DNA of 64,000 bases from Saprospiraceae bacterium (GTDB lineage Bacteria > Bacteroidota > Bacteroidia > Chitinophagales > Saprospiraceae), in contig JADJGA010000003.1 in NCBI GenBank assembly GCA_016708265.1, positions 62,001-126,000 on the forward strand, given 5' to 3'. The position numbers and the translations under genes are program-made. The notes under the pieces are model-generated. The model saw nothing but the letters and a program-made list of their open reading frames with translations, did no database searches and was not told where the DNA came from. Of the stretch, positions 53,504 to 62,525 are shown piece after piece (the stretch's first letter is position 1; the number at the start of each line of letters is the position of its first letter).

Positions 53504-53947
53504 ATGATAAATAAAGTAATATTAATAGGTAATCTTGGAAAAGATCCTGAAGTAAAAAAGCTCGAAAACAACAATGCAGTAGCAAGATTTACATTGGCTA
53601 CTAATGAATCTTATATGGATAAATCCGGAGAATGGCAAAAACTTACAGAGTGGCACAATATTATAATATGGGGTAATCTTGCAGAACGTGCAGAAAAGAA
53701 TCTACATAAAGGAAGTACTATTTTCCTGGAAGGTAAGCTCAGAACAAGGAAATATACTGATGCAAATAATATAGAAAGATACACTACTGAAATAGTTGGT
53801 GCTTCATTCCGGATTTTAGACAAGAGGGATGAAAGTCATCATCCTTCTACTGAAAACATTTCAGGTGGAAATAATGTTGATAACCATAATTATGATCAAC
53901 GGCCACAAGATAATTCAGATGATCAGGTTGATGATCTTCCTTTTTAA
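53504..53947 (+). CDS. ssb: Single-stranded DNA-binding protein
   Basis: The protein is 147 residues. An OB-fold (about 1-105) with VILIGNLGKDPEV (about 5-17), FTLATNES, EWHNIIIWGNLAERAEKNLHKG and FLEGKLRTRKYTD is intact. The tail is acidic and disordered and ends QVDDLPF, the C-terminal peptide that recruits replication and repair proteins. It is followed by gldE and gldD, the arrangement conserved in gliding Bacteroidota. Confidence 0.97.
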   Translation: MINKVILIGNLGKDPEVKKLENNNAVARFTLATNESYMDKSGEWQKLTEWHNIIIWGNLAERAEKNLHKGSTIFLEGKLRTRKYTDANNIERYTTEIVGASFRILDKRDESHHPSTENISGGNNVDNHNYDQRPQDNSDDQVDDLPF

Positions 53948-53971
53948 TCAGCGATAATAACAAAAGAATAA

Positions 53972-55387
53972 ATGGACTCAGATACAGAGCCTCCGGGTAA
54001 TATTTTAATGACATTTTCATTTTTACTTGTAATTGTAGATTTCAATTTATTATTTTCCTGGGTTTTGTTTATATTGTTACTAATTGGTTCGGCATTAATG
54101 TCAGGATCAGAAATAGCTTTTTTTTCCCTGACTCATGATCAGTTGAAAACGCTCGAAAATGAAAATTCTGAAAGCTCACAGAAAATCATTGAACTAAGAA
54201 AAAAACCGGCTCATCTCCTTGCTACAATTCTCGTTGGCAATAATTTATTTAATATTTCGCTTGTTCTCGTTTCAGACTTCATTTTAAGAAAAATGGTTGG
54301 AGACAATACATTTTTATTATGGGGAACTGAATTAAACATAATGGAAATTTTCAGAAATTTTGATATCCCATTTTTATCACAAGTTGTAAGCTTTTTACTC
54401 TCGGTAATAGGTGTTACATTTATACTTGTACTGTTTGGTGAAGTAATGCCAAAAATATATGCCAATTTCAATAACTTGCGATTAGCCAGAGTGATGGCAT
54501 CACCGATGAAGGTATTATCAATTGTATTTGGAGGAATATCGGGTATTTTAGTATCTTTATCTGACTCTATTGAAAGAAAACTTGAAAACAAAAGAAGAAA
54601 TTTAACTCTTACCGACAAGGAAGATATAGAAGATGCCCTTGATATCACCCTCGATAAAAATGAACAGGAGCTGGATATTCTTAAAAGTATACTTAATTTC
54701 AATGATGTATCAGTCAAACAGATCATGAAGCCCAGGACTGATGTCGTTGCTCTTGATTCTTCTGCTGACTATAATCAGGTATTGGCAGTAGTCAAAGATA
54801 GTGGCTATTCAAGAATACCTGTCTTTGAAGAAGATTTTGATAACATAATAGGTATATTATTTGCAAAAGACCTCATATCTTACACAGACGAGAAATATAA
54901 TTTTGACTGGTTGAACCTGATCAGAAAACATATTTATTATGTACCGGAATCAAAAAAAATAAATGAAATTCTGAAAGAGTTCCAAAAGCAGAAGATACAC
55001 ATGGCAGTAGTAGTCGATGAATATGGAGGTTCTTCCGGGATTGTGACAATGGAGGATATAATGGAGGAAATACTGGGAGATATCCTGGATGAATTTGACC
55101 ATGAAGAAGAGGAACTGGATTATATCAAAGTTGATGACAATACATATATATTTGAAGGTAAAACATCATTACTCGATTTTGTCAAGATTTTTGATGAAAG
55201 CATTAATTTGTTTGATGATATTAAAGGAGAATCAGATTCTATTGCAGGAACTATTCTTGAAATAGCAGGAGAAATTCCTGAACCCGGGTATGAAATACAA
55301 TTAAAGTCATTTACTTTTAAAGTAGAACAGGTTTCATCCAGAAGAATTGAAAAAATAAAAGTTATAATTGATGAAAATAAAAAATAA
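53972..55387 (+). CDS. gldE: Gliding motility-associated protein GldE
   Basis: The protein is 471 residues. An N-terminal CNNM-type transmembrane region (about 15-210; GSALMSGSEIAFFSLTHDQ, VTFILVLFGEVMPKIYANFN) precedes a CBS-domain pair (about 225-355; IMKPRTDVVALDS, SGYSRIPVFEEDFDNIIGIL) and a CorC_HlyC domain (about 375-465). In Flavobacterium GldE is associated with GldD and the gliding/T9SS machinery. The next gene, gldD, overlaps its 3' end by 17 bp, which confirms the assignment. Its biochemical role is not known; it resembles CorC/HlyC transport proteins. Confidence 0.93.
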   Translation: MDSDTEPPGNILMTFSFLLVIVDFNLLFSWVLFILLLIGSALMSGSEIAFFSLTHDQLKTLENENSESSQKIIELRKKPAHLLATILVGNNLFNISLVLVSDFILRKMVGDNTFLLWGTELNIMEIFRNFDIPFLSQVVSFLLSVIGVTFILVLFGEVMPKIYANFNNLRLARVMASPMKVLSIVFGGISGILVSLSDSIERKLENKRRNLTLTDKEDIEDALDITLDKNEQELDILKSILNFNDVSVKQIMKPRTDVVALDSSADYNQVLAVVKDSGYSRIPVFEEDFDNIIGILFAKDLISYTDEKYNFDWLNLIRKHIYYVPESKKINEILKEFQKQKIHMAVVVDEYGGSSGIVTMEDIMEEILGDILDEFDHEEEELDYIKVDDNTYIFEGKTSLLDFVKIFDESINLFDDIKGESDSIAGTILEIAGEIPEPGYEIQLKSFTFKVEQVSSRRIEKIKVIIDENKK

Positions 55388-55970
55388 AACTTGGATATGG
55401 ATAGCTATCGCTTCTATTATGTTTTTTTCAGGCTGCAATTCAAATGATACGGGAACACCTAAACCACGAACATATCCAAGGGTTCAATTTCCTGAAAGGA
55501 ACTACAGAGTCTTCAATGCCTGTAATTTTGAATTTGAGTATCCAGCCTATGGAGAGATAATTAAAGAAAAAACTTATTTCGATTCTGTCGCTCCAAATGA
55601 TTGCTGGTATAACCTTTATTACAAATCATTTAATGGCACTCTATATCTCACTTATTATCCTATTGCAAATAAAAAAGAATTTGAAAAACTTGTAAATGAT
55701 TCATATGATCTGGTTTCGAAGCACGATGTTAAAGCAAGCGGAAGAAAAGAGTTCCCGATAAAATTAACAACTGCAAGTGGAATGCTTTTCAAAATTGAAG
55801 GAAATGTAGCATCACAGACTCAATTCTTCCTTACTGATTCTACGCGCAATTTTATCAGAGGATCCCTGTATTTCAACAATAAAGTCAATACTGATTCAAT
55901 GCAGGTCATACAGGATTTTGTAGATAAAGACATAGAACATCTTATTAATTCATTCAAATGGACCAAATAA
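55371..55970 (+). CDS. gldD: Gliding motility lipoprotein GldD
   Basis: The protein is 199 residues from the ATG at 55371 (a TTG lies one codon upstream). The lipoprotein signal is IAIASIMFFSGC (lipid-modified Cys22). The mature chain shows the family's PRTYPRVQFPERNYRVF (about 32-48), FEYPAYGEI, CWYNLYYKSFNGTLYLTYYP and TDSTRNFIRGSLYF blocks. GldD is an essential gliding/T9SS lipoprotein in Flavobacterium. It overlaps gldE and is followed by pssA after 6 bp. Confidence 0.93.
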   Translation: MKIKNKTWIWIAIASIMFFSGCNSNDTGTPKPRTYPRVQFPERNYRVFNACNFEFEYPAYGEIIKEKTYFDSVAPNDCWYNLYYKSFNGTLYLTYYPIANKKEFEKLVNDSYDLVSKHDVKASGRKEFPIKLTTASGMLFKIEGNVASQTQFFLTDSTRNFIRGSLYFNNKVNTDSMQVIQDFVDKDIEHLINSFKWTK

Positions 55971-55976
55971 ACTTAT

Positions 55977-56666
55977 ATGAATTTCACAAAATACATTCCT
56001 TCTTTTCTCACTTCAATGAACCTTGCATCGGGTTTTGCAGCAATTCTTATAAATGATCCTTATATCAGTCCTCTCGTTATATTACTGGGTGCATTTTTTG
56101 ACTTGCTTGACGGAGCTGCTGCAAGGAAATTAAATGCAACTTCAGATTTTGGAGGGGAACTTGATTCATTAGCGGACCTTGTAAGTTTCGGAGTTGCACC
56201 GGCTTATCTGTATTATAATCATGTATTACAGTCTTCAGACAAAATAATGGCAGCTATCTCAGTGAGCTTTATAGTAATTTTTGCGGCAATGAGACTGGCA
56301 AAATTCAATATAGATACTGAACAAAAATCCAATTTTATAGGGGTTCCAAGCCCGGCTTCAGGAATCTTCTTTGCAATGATGGTTTTCGAAAGTAATTCTC
56401 AAAAACTTTTCAATTATCACCATAACACTCTGATCTGGATCTTATTGCCAATTGTTTTTGGATTACTTATGGTTTCACCTTTTAAATTCTATGCTTTAAA
56501 AAAATCAGAACAGAAATACAATTCAGCATTCAAGACCATAATACTTACGACCTTCGGAGTCTGTGGTATTATCTGGTTGATTACGGGTTATCCTGCTATT
56601 CCTTTTGCTTTCGTACTTTATATACTGATGTCTTTTTTTTACTATAATTACATTGTAAAAAGCTAA
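55977..56666 (+). CDS. pssA: CDP-diacylglycerol--serine O-phosphatidyltransferase
   Basis: The protein is 229 residues and polytopic. It makes phosphatidylserine from CDP-diacylglycerol and serine, the route to phosphatidylethanolamine. The CDP-alcohol phosphotransferase motif DG(x2)AR(x8)G(x3)D(x3)D is exact: Asp45, Gly46, Ala49, Arg50, Gly59, Asp63 and Asp67. The N-terminus YIPSFLTSMNLASGFAAI and FIGVPSPASG point to PssA rather than phosphatidylglycerophosphate synthase. It follows gldD after 6 bp and probably shares its transcript. Confidence 0.93.
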   Translation: MNFTKYIPSFLTSMNLASGFAAILINDPYISPLVILLGAFFDLLDGAAARKLNATSDFGGELDSLADLVSFGVAPAYLYYNHVLQSSDKIMAAISVSFIVIFAAMRLAKFNIDTEQKSNFIGVPSPASGIFFAMMVFESNSQKLFNYHHNTLIWILLPIVFGLLMVSPFKFYALKKSEQKYNSAFKTIILTTFGVCGIIWLITGYPAIPFAFVLYILMSFFYYNYIVKS

Positions 56667-56742
56667 TTTATTATTAATATTGTTGTAAAATAAGGTTTTT
56701 CACTGGAAAATTCAAGCTATATATTCATGTTAAATACTATTT

Positions 56743-58167
56743 ATGTATTTGAAGTTTAAATACCTTAGGTCAATTGTTCATTTCAGGAAGGCAAAAATCA
56801 TAAACAAGCTTATTGATAATTTAAAACTTTACTATCAGAAAGCATTAAATACTAATTCTCAGCTCCGCATACAGTTCTTCCAGTTTTTACCATTTTTAGT
56901 TGCTTCCATGCTAAGTGGCATAGCAGCCTATTTATACTATTTAGCATTTAATTATGCTGAAAAAGCTTCATTATATATATACGAAACAAATAATATATTT
57001 ATATTCTTTATCACTCCATTTTTCTTTCTGATTTCCTGGTGGCTTGTGAGAAAGTACTCTGTATACGCTAAAGGAAGCGGAATCCCACAGGTTATGGCTG
57101 CCATAGAATTGACCAGACCAGAAACCAGGCATCTCATTTCCAAGCTATTAGGGTTTAAGATCATTTTCATAAAAGTTCTATCCAGTATTGCAAAAGTAAT
57201 GGGTGGTGGAATTGTCGGCAGAGAGGGTCCTACCATACAAATTTCGGCATCAATATTTTCTGTAATTTATAAAATACTACCTTCCTGGTGGCCACATGTA
57301 TCCAAAAAAAACATACTGGTCGCAGGTGCAGCTTCAGGTCTGGCCGCAGCTTTTAATACTCCTTTGGGAGGAATTGTATTTGCAATGGAGGAATTATCAA
57401 AATATCATTTCAAATACTACAAATCACCACTTTTCATTGCAGTCATCATCGCAGGATTAAGTGCTCAGGGTCTTGGAGGTTCTTACCTGTACCTGGGATA
57501 TCCAAAATTAAATATTCAAGGCTATGAGATTTACTTTGGAGTGATCATAGTGGCATTACTTGCCGGTTACTTTGGCAGCAAAATGAGCAGAATGATGCTT
57601 GGACTGATAAAATTTGTCAATAGATTCAAAAGTATAGGTAAGCAAATTATAATAGTCATGGCCAGTGCACTGGTGGTGTCTACTTTGATTTATATTTTTG
57701 GAGAAGACGCTTTCGGATCAGGTAAAAAGATAATGGAAAAGCTACTCTTTACAAGTGAAAAGCACATTGAATGGTATATTCCGTTTGTAAGAATGACAAG
57801 TATGGTTTCCACATTCAGCTTTGGTGGTGCAGGTGGTATTTTTGCACCATCTTTAAGTGCAGGTGCTACCGTTGGAGCCGTTATCTCCGAATTCATGGAC
57901 CTGAGTCAAAATAACACAAATCTGCTGATACTTTCGGGAATGACTGCATTTTTAACTGGAGTAACCAGAGCCCCTTTTACTTCTGCTATTATTGTATTTG
58001 AAATGACAGACAGACATAGTGTTATTTTCTTTATAATGCTGGCTTCCATTTTAGCAAATATAATTTCTAACCAGATAGATAAAAAATCATTCTATGATCA
58101 CATTAAAGAAAACTATATTGAAGAACTAAATAATAAATATTCTTCTAAAACCAAAACTTTAACATAA
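56743..58167 (+). CDS. ClC-family chloride channel or H+/Cl- exchanger
   Basis: The protein is 474 residues with about ten hydrophobic segments. Chloride-coordinating signatures are GSGIPQV (about 112-118), GREGPTIQIS (about 160-169) and the loop GGAGGIFAPSLSAG (near 360-373). The gating-glutamate position in GREGP is Glu, as in CLC exchangers; no CBS pair is attached. It is an inner-membrane anion transporter, but channel versus exchanger cannot be settled from these motifs alone. It is followed by mobA after 12 bp. Confidence 0.92.
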   Translation: MYLKFKYLRSIVHFRKAKIINKLIDNLKLYYQKALNTNSQLRIQFFQFLPFLVASMLSGIAAYLYYLAFNYAEKASLYIYETNNIFIFFITPFFFLISWWLVRKYSVYAKGSGIPQVMAAIELTRPETRHLISKLLGFKIIFIKVLSSIAKVMGGGIVGREGPTIQISASIFSVIYKILPSWWPHVSKKNILVAGAASGLAAAFNTPLGGIVFAMEELSKYHFKYYKSPLFIAVIIAGLSAQGLGGSYLYLGYPKLNIQGYEIYFGVIIVALLAGYFGSKMSRMMLGLIKFVNRFKSIGKQIIIVMASALVVSTLIYIFGEDAFGSGKKIMEKLLFTSEKHIEWYIPFVRMTSMVSTFSFGGAGGIFAPSLSAGATVGAVISEFMDLSQNNTNLLILSGMTAFLTGVTRAPFTSAIIVFEMTDRHSVIFFIMLASILANIISNQIDKKSFYDHIKENYIEELNNKYSSKTKTLT

Positions 58168-58179
58168 AAAAACGAAAAA

Positions 58180-58767
58180 ATGACTGAGATAACAGGAATA
58201 GTGATTTGTGGCGGAAAAAGTTGTCGATTCGGCAATGATAAAGGAATGTGTATGCTGGGTAATAAACCTATGATACATTATTCTATCGACAGTTTGAAAC
58301 CTGTTTGCAGCGAAATAATCATAAGCTCAAATGATCCTAAGTATAATGATTTGGGCTATAAAACTGTCGTGGATACATTTGAGGGTATTGGTCCGATCGG
58401 TGGTATTATTTCAGCTCTTGAGATATCTGAAACAGAGGACAACATCATTATTAGTTGCGATATGCCTTTTTTGAATCATGAACTTTTCAAATATATTATT
58501 GACAATAAAAACAATGCTTTGGCCGCTTCGCCTCTCTTCAATGGTTTTATTGAACCACTCTGTTCATATTTTAACAAAAACTCTCTGATTGGAATTAAAC
58601 AATTTATAAGTTCAGACAACTACAAAATGATTGATATACTGGAAAGTATAAATTATAAAAAAATTATAATTGATGATTCACTACCGTTTTACGATGCTGA
58701 TCTATTTCACAATATAAATACTCCCGAGCAGTATGAAAAGGCTTTAAAAATATTAAACTTTAATTAA
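58180..58767 (+). CDS. mobA: Molybdenum cofactor guanylyltransferase
   Basis: The protein is 195 residues. MobA adds GMP to molybdopterin to form the guanine dinucleotide cofactor. The nucleotide-binding loop GGKSCRFGNDKG (11-22) and the metal-binding DMPF segment are present. Length is normal. Other molybdopterin genes are not in the window. It follows the ClC gene and precedes hypA by 69 bp. Confidence 0.9.
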   Translation: MTEITGIVICGGKSCRFGNDKGMCMLGNKPMIHYSIDSLKPVCSEIIISSNDPKYNDLGYKTVVDTFEGIGPIGGIISALEISETEDNIIISCDMPFLNHELFKYIIDNKNNALAASPLFNGFIEPLCSYFNKNSLIGIKQFISSDNYKMIDILESINYKKIIIDDSLPFYDADLFHNINTPEQYEKALKILNFN

Positions 58768-58835
58768 AACCAGTGAAATAATCAGATTATTTAATATAAT
58801 AAAGCTTTTTCAGATTAATTTTGCCAGAAAAATAA

Positions 58836-59183
58836 ATGCACGAACTTTCAATAGCAGTTGGAATAGTAGATCTTGCTGAACAGGAAGCAGCAAAAGCTGG
58901 TGGTAATAATATCGAATCCATAGAACTTGTAGTTGGTAAATTATCAGGGGTTGAAATTGAAGCTCTTGATTTCGTATGGTCATCAGCAACTGAGGGAACA
59001 ATGCTCGAAAATGCCGAACGGATAACAATTCAGATCAAAGGGAAAGCGAGGTGCCTCGAGTGTGGTAATGAATATGATATTGAGTCATTGTATGAAAATT
59101 GTCCTGAATGCAACAGTTATTTTAAAGATATTATTCAGGGCAAAGAATTGCAGCTTAAATCCATAACAATTAATGAAAAATGA
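58836..59183 (+). CDS. hypA: Hydrogenase maturation nickel metallochaperone HypA
   Basis: The protein is 115 residues. HypA supplies nickel to NiFe-hydrogenase with HypB. The nickel site is formed by the N-terminal MHELSIA (His2), and the zinc finger is CLECG ... CPECN (about 75-98). HypB and HypC follow. No hydrogenase structural gene is in the window. Confidence 0.95.
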   Translation: MHELSIAVGIVDLAEQEAAKAGGNNIESIELVVGKLSGVEIEALDFVWSSATEGTMLENAERITIQIKGKARCLECGNEYDIESLYENCPECNSYFKDIIQGKELQLKSITINEK

Positions 59184-59385
59184 TGTGCAAACGCAACTAA
59201 AAGATAAAAGTGAGTGTTAAAAAGTCTGAGGAACGATTTAAGAAGTACTATGCAGCAATCAATTAAGATTTAATGACATTAAAAACCATAGTTATACATA
59301 AAGTTAAACAATCCTAATTCGTAATTCATAATTATTAATAAAATAATAATACAAAAGTTAAAGTTCAATAATAAAATCATGACCA

Positions 59386-60225
59386 ATGTGCCAAAACGAT
59401 AATACAGGAAGAAATTTCAGGCTTTTTATGCCAGGAAATCAGCAAAATGAAGATTTTCATACTCATATTCACAACCATGGAAATGATTTTCATGAGCATC
59501 CTCATTACCACGATCATGGAAATGAACATGATCATGATCACGAACATGAAAATCTGCATTCATCGACCAGCAGAGTTGTAAATTTAGGTAAAAATATATT
59601 ACAGTTCAACGATGTTGGGGCTGCAAGAAACAGGGGTTATTTTGAAGCTAAAGAGATCACATCTGTCAATCTTGTGAGTTCACCGGGTAGTGGTAAAACC
59701 AGTTTGCTAGAGAAAACACTGACAGATCTAAAGGACAAGGCAGATTTTTATGTAATAGAAGGGGATCAGCAAACTATGAATGATTCGGAAAGAATAAATG
59801 CAATCGGAATTCCGGTAGCTCAGATCAATACGGGCTCTCTGTGTCATCTTGAAAGTAATATGGTCTATGAAGCAGTAAAAAATCTGAATCCGAAACCAAA
59901 TTCACTGATGATGATCGAAAATGTGGGAAACCTTGTATGTCCTTCGGCTTTTGACCTTGGAGAAGATCACAGGGTGGTCATTATCAGCACGACTGAAGGT
60001 GATGATAAGCCGATAAAGTATCCCGATATGTTCCATAGTTCCGATATTTGCATTATTAACAAGATTGATCTCTTACCATACCTCAATTTCAATGTTGAAA
60101 AAGCTAAAGACTACGCAAGAAAGATCAATCCAAACCTTATATTTTTTGAAGTGTCCGCAACCACAGGAGAAGGAATGGATAAATGGTATGAATGGCTTTT
60201 GGGGAAAGTGAAAAGTGGAAAGTGA
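59386..60225 (+). CDS. hypB: Hydrogenase nickel incorporation GTPase HypB
   Basis: The protein is 279 residues. HypB is the GTPase that drives nickel insertion with HypA. An unusual N-terminal ~60 residues hold a His-rich nickel-storage-like stretch (HTHIHNHGNDFHEHPHYH then DHGNEHDHDHEHENLH). The GTPase has P-loop SSPGSGKTSLLEKT (about 101-114), GDQQTMND, and NKIDLLPY for guanine recognition. The canonical N-terminal CxxCGC nickel motif seen in many HypB proteins is absent; the start is MCQNDNTG. The C-terminal residues GKVKSGK run straight into a simple repeat. It lies between hypA and hypC. Confidence 0.93.
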   Translation: MCQNDNTGRNFRLFMPGNQQNEDFHTHIHNHGNDFHEHPHYHDHGNEHDHDHEHENLHSSTSRVVNLGKNILQFNDVGAARNRGYFEAKEITSVNLVSSPGSGKTSLLEKTLTDLKDKADFYVIEGDQQTMNDSERINAIGIPVAQINTGSLCHLESNMVYEAVKNLNPKPNSLMMIENVGNLVCPSAFDLGEDHRVVIISTTEGDDKPIKYPDMFHSSDICIINKIDLLPYLNFNVEKAKDYARKINPNLIFFEVSATTGEGMDKWYEWLLGKVKSGK

Positions 60226-60393
60226 ATAGTGAAAAATGAAAAATGAAAAATAAAAAATGTAAAATCATAAATAAATAATGAAGTCTAAAAGAATATGTTG
60301 ATTGCCGGATGAAAACTACCAACTGCCGACTGAAGACTGAAGACTTCAATCTGAGAATAACCGATAACTGATAACCGATATAAACTGAAAAAA
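60226..60393. repeat. Simple repeats between hypB and hypC
   Basis: The 168-bp gap contains 'gtgaaaaatgaaaaatg'-like purine repeats after the hypB stop, then 'actgccgactgaagactgaag' units and 'aaccgataactgataaccg' units up to about 60385. It is of the same character as the repeats after kce and at 1-55. Confidence 0.65.
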
Positions 60394-60657
60394 ATGTGTT
60401 TAGCAATACCAGGAAAAATAATGAGCATAAATGATGAACTCGATGACCTTTTCAGAATTGGAAAAGTGTCTTTTGATGGCATAATCAAGGAAATAAACCT
60501 CGTTATGGTTCCCGAGGCAGTTATCGGAGATTATGTTATGGTTCATGTCGGTTCTGCAATCAGTGTGGTGGACGAAGAGGAAGCCCGCGAAACAATGGAT
60601 GTTTTGAGACAACTGGATGAAATGTGCGACCTTGAAATTGAAGAAGATGCCGATTGA
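60394..60657 (+). CDS. hypC: Hydrogenase assembly chaperone HypC/HupF
   Basis: The protein is 87 residues. HypC binds the hydrogenase large-subunit precursor with HypD during Fe(CN)2CO cofactor synthesis. The essential start MCLAIPGKI, with Cys2, and the block GDYVMVHVGSAISVVDEEEA are present. hypD, hypE and hypF do not follow; the next genes are a broken toxin-antitoxin pair. Confidence 0.95.
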   Translation: MCLAIPGKIMSINDELDDLFRIGKVSFDGIIKEINLVMVPEAVIGDYVMVHVGSAISVVDEEEARETMDVLRQLDEMCDLEIEEDAD

Positions 60658-60707
60658 AAAATTGAAGTAAAAAATATTATTCTAAATACTTAAAAATTGT
60701 TATTTAT

Positions 60708-60944
60708 ATGGGACAAGATTCAATTATAAATGGAACAATTGATTTAATCTATAGCTTGCCTGAAAAACAGGTAGTTGAAGTGCGTGATTTTGCTGATTTC
60801 ATATTGAAAAAGTATGAAAACAAGACAATAGTTGAAAATATTAAAGGACTTATTTCGAATAGTAAAGCATACGATTTTATTTAAGAAGATGAAGAACTTT
60901 ACAGCATAAGTGACTTGAAAATTAATTACAATGAAAAAAGGTGA
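60708..60944 (+). pseudogene. Antitoxin of a MazEF/PemIK-like pair, with an in-frame stop
   Basis: From the ATG at 60708 the frame reads MGQDSIINGTIDLIYSLPEK, continues through VVEVRDFADFILKKYE, then meets a TAA at codon 59 (60882-60884). Without that stop it would run on as EDEELYSISDLKINYNEKR to the TGA at 60942-60944, overlapping the toxin start by 14 bp, an arrangement typical of intact TA pairs. The C-terminal toxin-binding tail is therefore probably lost. The DUF2281-like antitoxin pattern is a tentative family match. Confidence 0.7.
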
Positions 60945-61251
60945 AATAGTATTGATTCCTTTTCCCTTTACTGAACTTACACAAGCTAAATTAAGACCTG
61001 CCATTGTATTAATTGAAAATGAATATGATATAACAGTTAGTTTTATCACATCTCAGTAGAAAAAGCAAGAATCAACTGATGTTGTTATTTACCCTTCAAA
61101 ATTGAACGGACTCAAAAAGAATTCATTAATTCGGCTTTCTAAAATAGCAACTATTGATAAATCTCTGATAATTGGCAAATTAGGTGAGATCAATTTGGAA
61201 GAAACACTTTTAATAAATGAAAGATTAAAAATTCTTTTTCAAATTGATTAA
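60931..61251 (+). pseudogene. MazF/PemK-like toxin with an in-frame stop
   Basis: From the ATG at 60931 the frame reads MKKGEIVLIPFPFTELTQAK, then LRPAIVLIEN, the PemK/MazF endoribonuclease signature. A TAG at codon 43 (61057-61059) interrupts it. Beyond that stop the frame stays open to the TAA at 61249-61251, giving what would be a 106-residue protein (ends INERLKILFQID). The single stop suggests recent inactivation. Read-through cannot be excluded but TAG is used as a normal stop by rsmI. Confidence 0.75.
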
Positions 61252-61283
61252 AACCCTTAAAAGTACTTATGTCAATTATATAT

Positions 61284-62450
61284 CTAGAACTTATACATTC
61301 CACTTAAAGCAAACTGATTGCCAGTCAATTCCTTATCATCAGCTAAAGTGAGTTTGCTGTTCATAAATTCAAGTCCGAAACTTACTGGTTCAGCAGTATA
61401 CTTTACCATGAAATTCACAAGCTGATGTCTTGTTCTTGGAACTAAAGGGCTTGGAAATGCTTTCACAGCCTGATCTTTATCAACATTTTCAAATCCAATA
61501 AACCCATACAGGCTCCAATGTTGGGTCAGATCATAACCAAGCTGAAACCATCCACCGATCGAACTTAAGTCCTCTTTAATTGAAGAAAGCTGAGTGATTG
61601 ACCCAAACTGATGCCCGATATTCTTGCCTGTATATACATTTCCCTGCATCATAAATCCACCTATTTTCGTTTTGCCCCCAAGTTCAACAGCCAGACCATT
61701 CAGTTCCGATTTCTCATCTTTATCGATGGCAGCCAGATCTTTTTTATCATAATGACCAACAATGTAAAGGTTGGAATTCTTTGACAGCATATTTAATCTG
61801 ATCTCAAACTGAGGAAATCCAAGATTACCCGGATTAACAAAATCAGGACTGCCTGGCTCATTCCATGACCCGCTAAAAATAGCTCCATCTACCCTGAAAT
61901 TAACAGGAGAATCCTTGGCAATGCTATAAAAAGCCTGTATTCCCGGATATCTCCATCCCAGGAAACCTGCACTTCCATATCCAAGAGGGAAAGCAACATG
62001 TGATAATGAAACAGTCGGGTTTCCAAACATCGGAGACCATGCCTGCCCGAATCTGAGCTTAAGATTACCCTTAACCAGATCAACATAAGCCATCCGGATA
62101 CGAAAATATTGCTGAGATGCAGAAAAAGTTGAAGTTCCATTAAACCCTCCGAACAGATCAGTCTCAATAACGGCAGATGATTTCCAGTCCTTAAATACAT
62201 CTGGTCCTTTTACAGTACATGTCAATCTTGTGTTTCTTATATCAAATCCTTTTATAAGTTTTCCACTTTCATAATTAGTAAATACATATGAGGCATTTTG
62301 TCCATTGCCGAATTTAAATGCCTGATCCTGGACAAATGCAGTTGCACTTACAAATCCGCTAAGATTAAAGGTAACTTTATTCTCAACTGCCTGGGAAGAT
62401 AAAGCGGTACCAATCAACATAAACAATAATAAACCAGCATACTTTTTCAT
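61284..62450 (-). CDS. Porin-like outer-membrane beta-barrel protein
   Basis: The protein is 388 residues. A signal peptide (LLLFMLIGTALSSQA) precedes alternating amphipathic beta strands, including VTFNLSGFVSATAFVQDQ, LKLRFGQAWSPMFG and FEIRLNMLSKNSNLYIVG. The chain ends in LSGMYKF, whose terminal Phe is typical of outer-membrane barrels. It resembles porin-type proteins with no sugar or metal specificity that can be read from sequence. The gene is convergent with the dead TA pair. Confidence 0.82.
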   Translation of the reverse strand: MKKYAGLLLFMLIGTALSSQAVENKVTFNLSGFVSATAFVQDQAFKFGNGQNASYVFTNYESGKLIKGFDIRNTRLTCTVKGPDVFKDWKSSAVIETDLFGGFNGTSTFSASQQYFRIRMAYVDLVKGNLKLRFGQAWSPMFGNPTVSLSHVAFPLGYGSAGFLGWRYPGIQAFYSIAKDSPVNFRVDGAIFSGSWNEPGSPDFVNPGNLGFPQFEIRLNMLSKNSNLYIVGHYDKKDLAAIDKDEKSELNGLAVELGGKTKIGGFMMQGNVYTGKNIGHQFGSITQLSSIKEDLSSIGGWFQLGYDLTQHWSLYGFIGFENVDKDQAVKAFPSPLVPRTRHQLVNFMVKYTAEPVSFGLEFMNSKLTLADDKELTGNQFALSGMYKF

Positions 62451-62517
62451 ATCAAAATATTTATTTTAAAAAAGTGCAAATTATGAAATTCTGTACAATT
62501 ATGTCATTTGTATTTAG

Positions 62518-62525
62518 TATATTTG
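62518..62525 (+). promoter_or_regulatory. Putative -7 promoter box upstream of the alcohol dehydrogenase gene
   Basis: TATATTTG fits the Bacteroidota -7 consensus, 113 bp before the ATG at 62638. A matching -33 box was not seen. Confidence 0.35.

Noticed and set aside
53281..53514. 77-codon frame before ssb
   Set aside because: Rich in Ile, Lys, Phe and Asn, overlaps the ssb start in another frame, no ribosome-binding site; typical of AT-rich noncoding DNA.
60882..61059. Stop-codon reassignment explaining the TAA and TAG inside the TA genes
   Set aside because: TAA, TAG and TGA all serve as ordinary stops in neighbouring intact genes, so simple inactivation is more likely.
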